From assembly GCF_040115645.1 (NCBI RefSeq), contig NW_027096054.1:372001-436000 (forward strand): a DNA stretch of 64,000 bases. The letters run 5' to 3'. The DNA is from Euwallacea fornicatus. Its lineage: Eukaryota > Arthropoda > Insecta > Coleoptera > Curculionidae. Shown piece by piece: positions 54,004 to 64,000 of this stretch. The translations under genes and the position numbers were made by a program. The notes under the pieces are model-generated. The model had not been told where the DNA came from. It searched no databases and saw only the letters and a list, made by a program, of their open reading frames with translations. Every line of letters begins with the position of its first letter. The first letter of the stretch is position 1.

Positions 54004-54864
54004 CAACGATGACTCATATTAATCAAGTGGACGAGATCTTTAACATGACTCAACACGTCATGAATGTATCTAGTAGAACTTCCAAGATAAATAGTACTTT
54101 ACGTGCTCAAACACACAAATTTTTTGACTTTTCGAGTTTTTTAGCTCGATAACTACGGCAAATGAAATCCAAATTTCTTCAACAAAGACTCATATTAATT
54201 AGGTGGTCGAGATCTTTCACATGACACAACACCTCATGATTTTATCTTGTTGAGCTTCCAAGATAAATAGAACTTTACGTGCTCAAACACACAACTTTTG
54301 TGAGTTTTCAAGCTTTGTAGCTCGATAACTTCAGCAAATGAACTCAAAATTTCTTCAACTATGACTCCAATTAATCAGCTTGACGAGATCTTTAACATGA
54401 CACAACACATCATGATTGTATCTTGTTGAGCTTCCAAGATAAATAGTACTTTACGTGCTCAAACACACAACTTTTTTGACTTTTCGAGCTTGCTAGGTCG
54501 ATAACTTCGGCAAATGAACTCCAAAGTTCTTCAACGACGACTCATATTAATCAAGTGGACGAGATCTTTAACATGACACAACTTATCATGATTTTATCTT
54601 GTTGGGCTTCCAAGATAAATAGTACTTTACGTGCTCAAACACACAACTTTTGTGAGTTTTCAAGCTTTGTAGCTCGATAAGTTCGGCAAAAGAAATCCAA
54701 ATGTCTTCAACGATGACTGATATTAATCAAGTGGACGGGATCTTTAACATGACACAACACATCATGATTGTATCTTGTTGAGCTTCCAAGATAAATAGTA
54801 TTTTACGTGCTCAAACACACAACTTTTTTGACTTTTCGAGCTTTATAGATCGATAACTTCGGCA
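54004..54864 (+). repeat. 9-monomer-offset pair, copy 2
   Basis: This is the partner of 52420-53280. A private change is gagctttatagatcg near 54840. The pair explains part of the seven-monomer excess of the second 30-monomer block. Confidence 0.78.
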
Positions 54865-55044
54865 AATGAAATCGAAATGTCTTCAACGATGACTCATATT
54901 AATCAAGTGGACGAGATCTTTAACATGACTCAACACGTCATGAATGTATCTAGTAGAACTTCCAAGATAAATAGTACTTTACGTGCTCAAACACACAAAT
55001 TTTTTGACTTTTCGAGCTTTGTAGGTCGATAACATCGGCAAATG

Positions 55045-56100
55045 AAATCCAAATTTCTTCAACAAAGACTCATATTAATCAGGTGGTCGAGATCTTTAAC
55101 ATGACACAACACATCATGATTGTATCTTGTTGAGCTTCCAAGATAAATAGTATTTTACGTGCCCAAACACACAACTTTTGTGAGTTTTCACGCTTTGTAG
55201 CTCGATAACTTCGGCAAATGAAATCCAAATGTCTTCAACGATGACTCATATTAATCAAGTGGACGAGATCTTTAACATGACACAACACATCATGATTGTA
55301 TCTTGTTGAGCTTCCAAGATAAATAGTATTTTACGTGCCCAAACACACAACTTTTGTGAGTTTTCAAGCTTTGTAGCTCGATAACTTCGGCAAATGAAAT
55401 CCAAATGTCTTCAACGATGACTCATATTAATCAAGTGGACGAGATCTTTAACATGACACAACACATCATGATTGTATCTAGTAGAGCTTCCAAGATAAAT
55501 AGTACTTTACATGCTCAAACACACAACTTTTTTGACTTTTCGAGCTTTCTAGGTCGATAACTTCGGCAAATGAAATCCAAATGTCTTCAACGATGACTGA
55601 TATTAATCAAGTGGACGAGATCTTTAACATGACACAACTTATCATGATTTTATCTTGTTGGGCTTCCAAGATAAATAGTACTTTACGTGCTCAAACACAC
55701 AACTTTTTTGACTTTTCGAGCTTTGCAGATCGATAACTTCGGCAAATGAAATCCAAATGCCTTCAACGATAACTCATATTAATCAATTGGACGAGATCTT
55801 TAACATGACACAACACATCATGATTGTATCTTGTTGGGCTTCCAAGATAAATAGTACTTTACATGCTCAAACACACAACTTTTTTGACTTTTCGAGCTTT
55901 CTAGGTCGATAACTTCGGCAAATGAAATCCAAATGTCTTTAACGATGACTGATATTAATCAAGTGGACGAGATCTTTAACATGACACAACTTATCATGAT
56001 TTTATCTTGTTGGGCTTCCAAGATAAATAGTACTTTACGTGCTCAAACACACAAATTTTTTGACTTTTCAAGATTTGTAGGTCGATAACATCAGCAAACG
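55045..56100 (+). repeat. 6-monomer tandem repeat of domain III, copy 1
   Basis: This is a 1056-bp unit (6 x 176). Order: ttttacgtgccc/ttttcacgc monomer, ttttacgtgccc/ttttcaagc monomer, tctagtagagc with actttacatgctc, acaacttatc with gttgggc and ctttgcagatcg, acacatcatg with gttgggc and acatgctc, then acaacttatc with acacaaatttt and tttgtaggtcg. The whole series recurs 1056 bp later. Confidence 0.85.
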
Positions 56101-57156
56101 AAATCCAAATTTCTTCAACAAAGACTCATATTAATCAGGTGGTCGAGATCTTTAACATGACACAACACATCATGATTGTATCTTGTTGAGCTTCCAAGAT
56201 AAATAGTATTTTACGTGCCCAAACACACAACTTTTGTGAGTTTTCACGCTTTGTAGCTCGATAACTTCGGCAAATGAAATCCAAATGTCTTCAACGATGA
56301 CTCATATTAATCAAGTGGACGAGATCTTTAACATGACACAACACATCATGATTGTATCTTGTTGAGCTTCCAAGATAAATAGTATTTTACGTGCCCAAAC
56401 ACACAACTTTTGTGAGTTTTCAAGCTTTGTAGCTCGATAACTTCGGCAAATGAAATCCAAATGTCTTCAACGATGACTCATATTAATCAAGTGGACGAGA
56501 TCTTTAACATGACACAACACATCATGATTGTATCTAGTAGAGCTTCCAAGATAAATAGTACTTTACATGCTCAAACACACAACTTTTTTGACTTTTCGAG
56601 CTTTCTAGGTCGATAACTTCGGCAAATGAAATCCAAATGTCTTCAACGATGACTGATATTAATCAAGTGGACGAGATCTTTAACATGACACAACTTATCA
56701 TGATTTTATCTTGTTGGGCTTCCAAGATAAATAGTACTTTACGTGCTCAAACACACAACTTTTTTGACTTTTCGAGCTTTGCAGATCGATAACTTCGGCA
56801 AATGAAATCCAAATGCCTTCAACGATAACTCATATTAATCAATTGGACGAGATCTTTAACATGACACAACACATCATGATTGTATCTTGTTGGGCTTCCA
56901 AGATAAATAGTACTTTACATGCTCAAACACACAACTTTTTTGACTTTTCGAGCTTTCTAGGTCGATAACTTCGGCAAATGAAATCCAAATGTCTTCAACG
57001 ATGACTGATATTAATCAAGTGGACGAGATCTTTAACATGACACAACTTATCATGATTTTATCTTGTTGGGCTTCCAAGATAAATAGTACTTTACGTGCTC
57101 AAACACACAAATTTTTTGACTTTTCAAGATTTGTAGGTCGATAACATCAGCAAACG
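56101..57156 (+). repeat. 6-monomer tandem repeat of domain III, copy 2
   Basis: This is the direct partner of 55045-56100, keeping the six-monomer order. Similarity stops near 57157, where ccatatttcttcaataaagg follows. Related but shorter series exist at 48600-49700 and 50190-50990, so this six-monomer arrangement is one of the most used building blocks of domain III. Confidence 0.85.
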
Positions 57157-57419
57157 AAATCCATATTTCTTCAATAAAGGCTCATATTAATCAGGTGGTC
57201 GAGATCTTTAACATTTCACAACAAATCATGATTGTATCTTGTTGAGCTTCCAACATAAATAGTACTTTACGAGCTCACACACACAACTTTTGTGAGTTTT
57301 CAAGCTTTGTAGCTCGATAACTTCGGCAAATGATACCCAAATTTCTTCAACAAAAACTCATATTAATGAGGTGGTCGAGATCTTTAACATGACACAACAC
57401 ATCATGATTGTATCTTGTT

Positions 57420-58105
57420 GAGCTTCCAAGATAAATAGTGCTTTATGTGCTCAAACACACAACTTTCGTGAGTTTTCACGGTTTGTAGTTCGATAACTTC
57501 GGCAAATGAAATCCAAATGTCTTCAACGATGACTCATATTAATCAGGTGATCGAGATCTTTAACATGACACATCACATCACGTTTGTATCTTGTTGAGCT
57601 TCCAAGATAAATAGTACTTTACGTGCTCAAACACACAACTTTTTTGACTTTTCGAGCTTTGTAGATCGATAACTTCGGCAAATGAAATCCAAATATCTTC
57701 AACGATAACTCATATTAATCAAGTGGACGAGATCTTTAACATGACTCAACACGTCATGAATGTATCTAGTAGAACTTCCAAGATAAATAGTACTTTACGT
57801 GCTCAAACACACAAATTTTTTGACTTTTCGAGTTTTTTAGCTCGATAACTACGGCAAATGAAATCCAAATTTCTTCAACAAAGACTCATATTAATTAGGT
57901 GGACGAGATCTTTAACATGACACAACACATCATGATTGTATCTTGTTGAGCTTCCAAGATAAATATAACTTTACGTGCTCAAACACACAACTTTTGTGAG
58001 TTTTCAAGCTTTGTAGCTCGATAACTTCGGCAAATGAACTCAAAATTTCATCAACTATGACTCCAATTAATCAGCTTGACGAGATCTTTAACATGACACA
58101 ACACA
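57420..58105 (+). repeat. 15-monomer-offset duplication, copy 1
   Basis: This region is repeated at 60060-60745, an offset of 2640 bp = 15 monomers. Markers are gctttatgtgctc, gagttttcacggtttgtag, aatcaggtgatcg, gacacatcacatcacg, ttcgagttttttagc and aaaatttcatcaac. The gacacatcacatcacg monomer also occurs near 49826 and 52286. Confidence 0.78.
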
Positions 58106-60844
58106 TCATGATTGTATCTTGTTGAGCTTCCAAGATAAATAGTACTTTACGTGCTCAAACACACAAATTTTTTGACTTTTCGAGCATTGTAGGTCGATAA
58201 CATCAGCAAATGAAATCCAAATTTCTTTAACAAAGACTCATATTAATCAGGTGGTCGAGATCTTTAACATGACACAACACATCATGATTGTATCTTGTTG
58301 AGCATCCAAGATAAATAGTACTTTACGTGCTCAAACACACAAATTTTTTGACTTTTCGAGCTTTGTAGGTCGATAACATCAGCAAATGAAATCCAAATTT
58401 CTTCAACAAAGACTCATATTAATCAGGTGGTCGAGATCTTTAACATGACACAACACATCATGATTGTATCTTGTTGAGCTTCCAAGACAAATAGTATTTT
58501 ACGTGCCCAAACACACAACTTTTGTGAGTTTTCAAGCTTTGTAGCTCGATAACTTCGGCAAATGAAATCCAAATGTCTTCAACGATGACTCATATTAATC
58601 AAGTGGACGAGATCTTTAACATGACACAACACATCATGATTGTATCTAGTAGAGCTTCCAAGATAAATAGTACTTTACATGCTCAAACACACAACTTTTT
58701 TGACTTTTCGAGCTTTCTAGGTCGATAACTTCGGCAAATGAAATCCAAATGTCTTCAACGATGACTGATATTAATCAAGTGGACAAGATCTTTAACATGA
58801 CACAACTTATCATGATTTTATCTTGTTGGGCTTCCAAGATAAATAGTACTTTACGTGCTCAAACACACAACTTTTGTGAGTTTTCAAGCTTTGTAGCTCG
58901 ATAACTTCGGCAAATGAAATCCAAATGTCTTCAACGATGACTGATATTAATCAAGTGGACGGGATCTTTAACATGACACAACACATCAATATTGTATCTT
59001 GTTGAGCTTCCAAGATAAATAGTACTTTACGTGCTCAAACACACAACTTTTTTGACTTTTCGAGCTTGCTAGGTCGATAACTTCGGCAAATGAACTCCAA
59101 AGTTCTTCAACGACGACTCATATTAATCAAGTGGACGAGATCTTTAACATGACACAACACGTCATCAATGTATCTAGTAGAGCTTCCAAGATAAATAGTA
59201 CTTTACGTGCTCAAACACACAACTTTTTTGACTTTTCGAGCTTTCTAGGTCGATAACTTCGGCAAATGAAATCCAAACGTCTTCAACGATTACTGATATT
59301 AATCAAGTGGACGAGATCTTTAACATGACACAATACATCATGATTTTATCTTGTTGAGCTTCCAAGATAAATAGAACTTTACGTGCTCAAACACACAACT
59401 TTTATGAGTTTTCAAGCTTTGTAGCTCGATAAGTTCGGCAAAAGAAATCCAAATGTCTTCAACGATGACTGATATTAATCAAGTGGACGGGATCTTTAAC
59501 ATGACACAACACATCATGATTGTATCTTGTTGAGCTTCCAAGATAAATAGTATTTTACGTGCTCAAACACACAACTTTTTTGACTTTTCGAGCTTTGTAG
59601 ATCGATAACTTCGGCAAATGAAATCTAAATGTCTTTAACGATAACTCATATTAATCAAGTGGACGAGATCTTTAACATGACACAACACATCATGATTGTA
59701 TCTTGTTGAGATTAGAAGATAAATAGTACTTTACGTGCCCAAACACACAACTTTTGTGAGTTTTCAAGCTTTGTACCTCGATAACTTCGGCAAATGAAAT
59801 CGAAATGTCTTCAACGATGACTCATATTAATCAAGTGGACGAAATTTTTAACATGACACAACACATCATGATTGTATCTTGTTGAGCTTCCAAGATAAAT
59901 AGTACTTTACGTGCTCAAACACACAAATTTTTTGACTTTTCGAGCTTTGTAGGTCGATAACATCAGCAAATGAAATCCAAATTTCTTCAACAAAGACTCA
60001 TATTAATCAGGTGGTCGAGATCTTTAACATGACACAACACATCATGATTGTATCTTGTTGAGCTTCCAAGATAAATATTGCTTTATGTGCTCAAACTCAC
60101 AACTTTTGTGAGTTTTCACGGTTTGTAGTTCGATAACTTCGGCAAATGAAATCCAAATGTCTTCAACGATGACTCATATTAATCAGGTGATCGAAATCTT
60201 TAACATGACACATCACATCACGTTTGTATCTTGTTGAGCTTCCAAGATAAATAGTACTTTACGTGCTCAAACACACAACTTTTTTGACTTTTCGAGCTTT
60301 GTAGATCGATAACTTCGGCAAATGAAATCCAAATGTCTTCAACGATAACTCATATTAATCAAGTGGACGAGATCTTTAACATGACTCAACACGTCATGAA
60401 TGTATCTAGTAGAACTTCCAAGATAAATAGTACTTTACGTGCTCAAACACACAAATTTTTTGACTTTTCGAATTTTTTAGCTCGATAACTACGGCAAATG
60501 AAATCCAAATTTCTTCAACAAAGACTCATATTAATTAGGTGGACGAGATCTTTAACATGACACAACACATCATGATTGTATCTTGTTGAGCTTCCAAGAT
60601 AAATAGAACTTTACGTGCTCAAACACACAACTTTTGTGAGTTTTCAAGCTTTGTAGCTCGATAACTTCGGCTAATGAACTCAAAATTTCATCAACTATGA
60701 CTCCAATTAATCAGCTTGACGAGATCTTTAACATGACACAACATATCATGATTGAATCTTGTTGAGCTTCCAAGATAAATAGAACTTTACGTGCTCAAAC
60801 ACACAACTTTTGTGAGTTTTCAAGCTTTGTAGATCAATAACTTC
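57845..60844 (+). repeat. Mixed domain III monomers
   Basis: This is satellite only. It includes two adjacent near-identical monomers with acacaaattttttgac and gtaggtcgataacatcagc (about 58140-58430). It also includes a block at about 58740-59100 that recurs near 62612-62972 at an offset of 22 monomers; the rare cacatcaatattg is at 58983 and 62855. The next marker pair, gacacaatacatc (about 59327 and 63023), lies 21 monomers apart, so one monomer was lost in the right copy. No gene was seen. Confidence 0.72.
60060..60745 (+). repeat. 15-monomer-offset duplication, copy 2
   Basis: This is the partner of 57420-58105. Private substitutions include aaatattgctttatg, aaactcacaac, gatcgaaatc, cgaattttttagc and ggctaatgaac, so this pair is more diverged than the large tandem blocks and presumably older. 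Confidence 0.76.
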
Positions 60845-61548
60845 GGCAAATGAAATCCAAATGTCTTCAACGATAACTCATATTAATCAAGTGGACGAGA
60901 TCTTTAACATGACACAACACATCATGATTGTATCTTGTTGAGCTTCCAAGATAAATAGTACTTTACGTGCTCAAACACACAACTTTTTTGACTTTTCGAG
61001 CTTTCTAGGTCGATAACTTCGGCAAATGAAATCCAAACGTCTTCAACGATGACTGATATTAATCAAGTGGACGAGATCTTTAACATGACACAACACATCA
61101 TGATTTTATCTTGTTGAGCTTCCAAGATAAATAGAACTTTACGTGCTCAAACACACAACTTTTGTGAGTTTTCAAGCTTTGTAGCTCGATAAGTTCGGCA
61201 AAAGAAATCCAAATGTCTTCAACGATGACTGATATTAATCAACTGGACGAGATCTTCAACATGACACAACACGTCATGAATGTATCTAGTAGAGCTTCCA
61301 AGATAAATAGTACTTTACGTGCTCAAACACACAAATTTTTTGACTTTTCGAGCTTTGTAGGTCGATAACTACGGCAAATGAAATCCAAATTTCTTCAACA
61401 AAGACTCATATTAATTAGGTGGTCGAGATCTTTAACATGACACAACACCTCATGATTTTATCTTGTTGAGCTTCCAAGATAAATAGAACTTTACGTGCTC
61501 AAACACACAACTTTTGTGAGTTTTCAAGCTTTGTAGCTCGATAACTTC
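60845..61548 (+). repeat. 4-monomer tandem repeat near the right end, copy 1
   Basis: This is a 704-bp unit. It contains a ctttctaggtcg / ccaaacgtc monomer, a gattttatc / agaactttacg / ggcaaaagaaatcc monomer, an aatcaactggacg / gatcttcaac / tctagtagagc monomer, and an acacctcatg monomer. Each recurs 704 bp later, for example aatcaactgg at 61237 and 61941. Confidence 0.83.
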
Positions 61549-62252
61549 GGCAAATGAAATCCAAATGTCTTCAACGATGACTGATATTAATCAAGTGGAC
61601 GAGATCTTTAACATGACACAACACATCATGATTGTATCTTGTTGAGCTTCCAAGATAAATAGTACTTTACATGCTCAAACACACAACTTTTTTGACTTTT
61701 CGAGCTTTCTAGGTCGATAACTTCGGCAAATGAAATCCAAACGTCTTCAACGATGACTGATATTAATCAAGTGGACGAGATCTTTAACATGACACAACAC
61801 ATCATGATTTTATCTTGTTGAGCTTCCAAGATAAATAGAACTTTACGTGCTCAAACACACAACTTTTGTGAGTTTTCAAGCTTTGTAGCTCGATAAGTTC
61901 GGCAAAAGAAATCCAAATGTCTTCAACGATGACTGATATTAATCAACTGGACGAGATCTTCAACATGACACAACACGTCATGAATGTATCTAGTAGAGCT
62001 TCCAAGATAAATAGTACTTTACGTGCTCAAACACACAAATTTTTTGACTTTTCGAGCTTTGTAGGTCGATAACTACGGCAAATGAAATCCAAATTTCTTC
62101 AACAAAGACTCATATTAATTAGGTGGTCGAGATCTTTAACATGACACAACACCTCATGATTTTATCTTGTTGAGCTTCCAAGATAAATAGAACTTTACGT
62201 GCTCAAACACACAACTTTTGTGAGTTTTCAAGCTTTGTAGCTCGATAACTTC
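61549..62252 (+). repeat. 4-monomer tandem repeat near the right end, copy 2
   Basis: This is the direct partner of 60845-61548. A private change is actttacatgctc near 61666. The copies separate near 62252, where this one continues into a gaactcaaaatttc monomer. Confidence 0.83.
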
Positions 62253-63712
62253 AGCAAATGAACTCAAAATTTCTTCAACTATGACTCCAATTAATCAGCT
62301 TGACGAGATCTTTAACATGACACAACACATCATGATTGTATCTTGTTGAGCTTCCAAGATAAATAGTACTTTACGTGCTCAAACACACAACTTTTGTGAG
62401 TTTTCAAGCTTTGTAGCTCGATAACTTCGGCAAATGAAATCCAAATGTCTTCAACGATGACTGATATTAATCAAGTGGACGAGATCTTTAACATGACACA
62501 ACATATCATGATTGAATCTTGTTGAGCTTCCAAGATAAATAGTACTTTACGTGCTCAAACACACAACCTTTTTGACTTTTCGAGCTTTGTACGTCGATAA
62601 GTTCGGCAAATGAAATCCAAATGTCTTCAACGATGACTGATATTAATCAAGTGGACGAGATCTTTAACATGACACAACTTATCATGATTTTATCTTGTTG
62701 GGCTTCCAAGATAAATAGTACTTTACGTGCTCAAACACACAACTTTTGTGAGTTTTCAAGCTTTGTAGCTCGATAACTTCGGCAAATGAAATCCAAATGT
62801 CTTCAACGATGACTGATATTAATCAAGTGGACGGGATCTTTAACATGACACAACACATCAATATTGTATCTTGTTGAGCTTCCAAGATAAATAGTACTTT
62901 ACGTGCTCAAACACACAACTTTTTTGACTTTTCGAGCTTGCTAGGTCGATAACTTCGGCAAATGAACTCCAAACGTCTTCAACGATGACTGATATTAATC
63001 AAGTGGACGAGATCTTTAACATGACACAATACATCATGATTTTATCTTGTTGAGCTTCCAAGATAAATAGAACTTTACGTGCTCAAACACACAACTTTTG
63101 TGAGTTTTCAAGCTTTGTAGCTCGATAAGTTCGGCGAAAGAAATCCAAATGTCTTCAACGATGACTGATATTAATCAAGTGGACGGGATCTTTAACATGA
63201 CACAACACATCATGATTGTAGCTTGTTGAGCTTCCAAGATAAATAGTACTTTACGTGCTCAAACACACAACTTTTTTGACTTTTCGAGCTTTGTAGATCG
63301 ATAACTTCGGCAAATGAAATCCAAATGTCTTCAACGATAACTCATATTAATCAAGTGGACGAGATCTTTAACATGACTCAACACGTCATGAATGTATCTA
63401 GTAGAACTTCCAAGATAAATAGTACTTTACGTGCTCAAACACACAAATTTTTTGACTTTTCGAGCTTTGTAGGTCGATAACATCGGCAAATGAAATCCAA
63501 ATTTCTTCAACAAAGACTCATATTAATCAGGTGGTCGAGATCTTTAACATGACACAACACATCATGATTGTATCTTGTTGAGCTTCCAAGATAAATAGTA
63601 TTTTACGTGCCCAAACACACAACTTTTGTGAGTTTTCACGCTTTGTAGCTCGATAACTTCGGCAAATGAAATCCAAATGTCTTCAACGATGACTCATATT
63701 AATCAAGTGGAC
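62253..63712 (+). repeat. Last full monomers of the array
   Basis: These are in-phase satellite monomers up to the array end. The final series, from atgactcaacacgtc through aacatcggc to gagttttcacgc (about 63360-63712), matches 54912-55264 at an offset of 8448 bp = 48 monomers. It also matches the 48.4 and 50.0 kb copies. The terminal monomers are therefore as similar to interior ones as any others; I see no gradual decay towards the edge. Confidence 0.8.
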
Positions 63713-63756
63713 GAGATCTTTAACATGACACAACACATCATGATAGTAGTTGAGCT
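63713..63756 (+). repeat. Truncated terminal monomer
   Basis: This monomer starts in phase with gagatcttta and is normal to catgat. It then reads agtagttgagct, which equals the known variant catgatagtatcttgttgagct with tctt missing. Homology ends after gttgagct at 63756. The 4-base loss is one of the few internal length changes in the array and lies directly at its edge. Confidence 0.85.
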
Positions 63757-64000
63757 AGGGGGGTTACAGATCAAATGTGCCGTTTTCGCACATCCGCTAA
63801 CGTTATTTTTGCTCCGTTAACGTTATATTTGTCGTTCCGTTAAATTAACGTATGGGGAAAATGGGGGAGTTTTCGCGCCGTTAACGTTATTTTAGTGATT
63901 TATTGATTTAGTGGTGCATTACGAAAACTGTATTTGTCGTTACGACAAAATTAACATGGAGTCTTATGGGAAAAACTTTGTCGTTACGCTAAAGTTGACG
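63757..64000. other. Non-satellite flank, palindrome-rich, possible transposon end
   Basis: These 244 bases share nothing with the monomer. They start with a G run (aggggggttacag). They carry repeated ccg(c/t)taacgttat words at 63794, 63814 and 63878, and tttgtcgtt words at 63828, 63933 and 63978. Exact palindromes CGTTAACG lie at 63815-63822 and 63879-63886. Inverted pairs are CGTTAA/TTAACG at 63838-63850 and GTCGT/ACGAC at 63936-63946. Clustered short motifs next to a sharp end resemble the subterminal region of a DNA transposon, but no transposase, terminal inverted repeat pair or target duplication can be seen here. I find no coding frame of note. Confidence 0.6.

Larger units (their letters stand above)
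52565..57844 (+). repeat. 30-monomer tandem block, copy 2, internally rearranged
   Basis: This is the partner of 47285-52564. Relative to that copy it has seven extra monomers in its left half, from a 2-monomer and a 9-monomer-offset repeat around 52420-54870. It has a compensating shortening further right, so both ends again sit 30 monomers apart. A 6-monomer tandem repeat (55045-57156) is nested inside. Matching beyond 57844 continues only to about 57902. Confidence 0.78.
1..63756 (+). repeat. 176-bp satellite DNA array, 362 monomers head to tail
   Basis: Every 176 bases the same unit returns. It begins gagatctttaacatgacaca, continues through ttgttgagcttccaagataa, gtgctcaaacacacaac, gataacttcggcaaatgaaa and tcttcaac, and ends with a variable aatcaggtggt or aatcaagtgga tail. 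All copies lie in one orientation. The start phase at 1, 5633, 12321, 52625 and 63713 differs only by whole multiples of 176, so there is no net indel across about 63.7 kb. The first monomer is 35% GC. Monomer length, uniform orientation and higher-order duplications fit a centromeric or pericentromeric satellite, plant-like in character; this function is inferred. The unit has no gene, and I could not name the satellite family. The window opens inside the array, so its true left end is not visible. Confidence 0.98.
36893..63756 (+). repeat. Satellite domain III (right monomer class)
   Basis: Monomers here typically have an aatcaagtggacgag tail, ctttctaggtcg or gtaggtcgataacatcagc, acacaaattttttgac, and tctagtagagcttcc. 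Distinct sub-types include acaacttatcatgatttta with gttgggcttcc, aactcaaaatttcttcaac with gactccaattaatcagcttg, and ttttacgtgcccaaac with gagttttcacgc. Order of sub-types is preserved in block duplications of 24-28 and 30 monomers and many smaller ones. It ends at the array boundary near 63756. Confidence 0.8.

Noticed and set aside
1..63756. CRISPR array
   Set aside because: Repeats are 176 bp and contiguous, without unique spacers, and there are no cas genes.
1..63756. Assignment to a named plant centromeric satellite family or species
   Set aside because: The length near 176 bp and parts such as aagttatcg (reverse strand) recall several plant satellites, but I could not recall a matching consensus. 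Length alone is not diagnostic.
63757..64000. LTR retrotransposon end at the array border
   Set aside because: No TG...CA ends, primer-binding site or polypurine tract next to a repeat could be identified in the 244 bases. Palindromic subterminal motifs fit a DNA element better, though neither is proven.

Overview
The window is one continuous satellite DNA array followed by a short unique flank. From base 1 to about 63756 it is a head-to-tail array of a 176-bp monomer: 362 complete monomers plus a truncated one. From about 63757 to 64000 there is 244 bp of unrelated sequence. I found no protein-coding gene, RNA gene, CRISPR array or origin. The short reverse-strand open frames recur at multiples of 176 bp and are chance frames inside the satellite.

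The monomer (phase 1 = the g of gagatcttta) is AT-rich; the first copy has 61 G+C of 176. A monomer of 160-180 bp, one orientation throughout, and blocks of monomers duplicated in register are typical of centromeric or pericentromeric satellites of eukaryotes, plants especially. I did not recognise the family, so the species is not assigned. The monomer phase at 63713 equals that at base 1 exactly (63712 = 362 x 176), and every intermediate point I sampled is in phase.

Layout. Domain I (1-18378) consists mainly of catttttgac / gtacgtcg and gtagctcg monomers. It contains blocks repeated at offsets of 32 and 37 monomers and an 18-monomer (3168 bp) tandem duplication at about 12043-18378. A heterogeneous stretch (18379-21341) has no long block duplication. 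Domain II (21342-36892) is built from two alternating monomer types. It carries a 23-monomer (4048 bp) tandem duplication with a partial third copy, a nested 7-monomer repeat and a 6-monomer repeat. Domain III (36893-63756) holds a 24-monomer duplication (offset drifting to 28 and then 27 monomers), a 30-monomer duplication with nested 9-, 6- and 2-monomer repeats, and smaller 3-, 4-, 15- and 22-monomer repeats.

The array ends abruptly inside a monomer. The flank is rich in CGTTAACG palindromes and repeats of tttgtcgtt, which looks like the subterminal region of a transposable element, though that is inference. The main interest is the record of recent, nested, in-register unequal exchange and short conversion-like tracts in an array with no detectable length drift.
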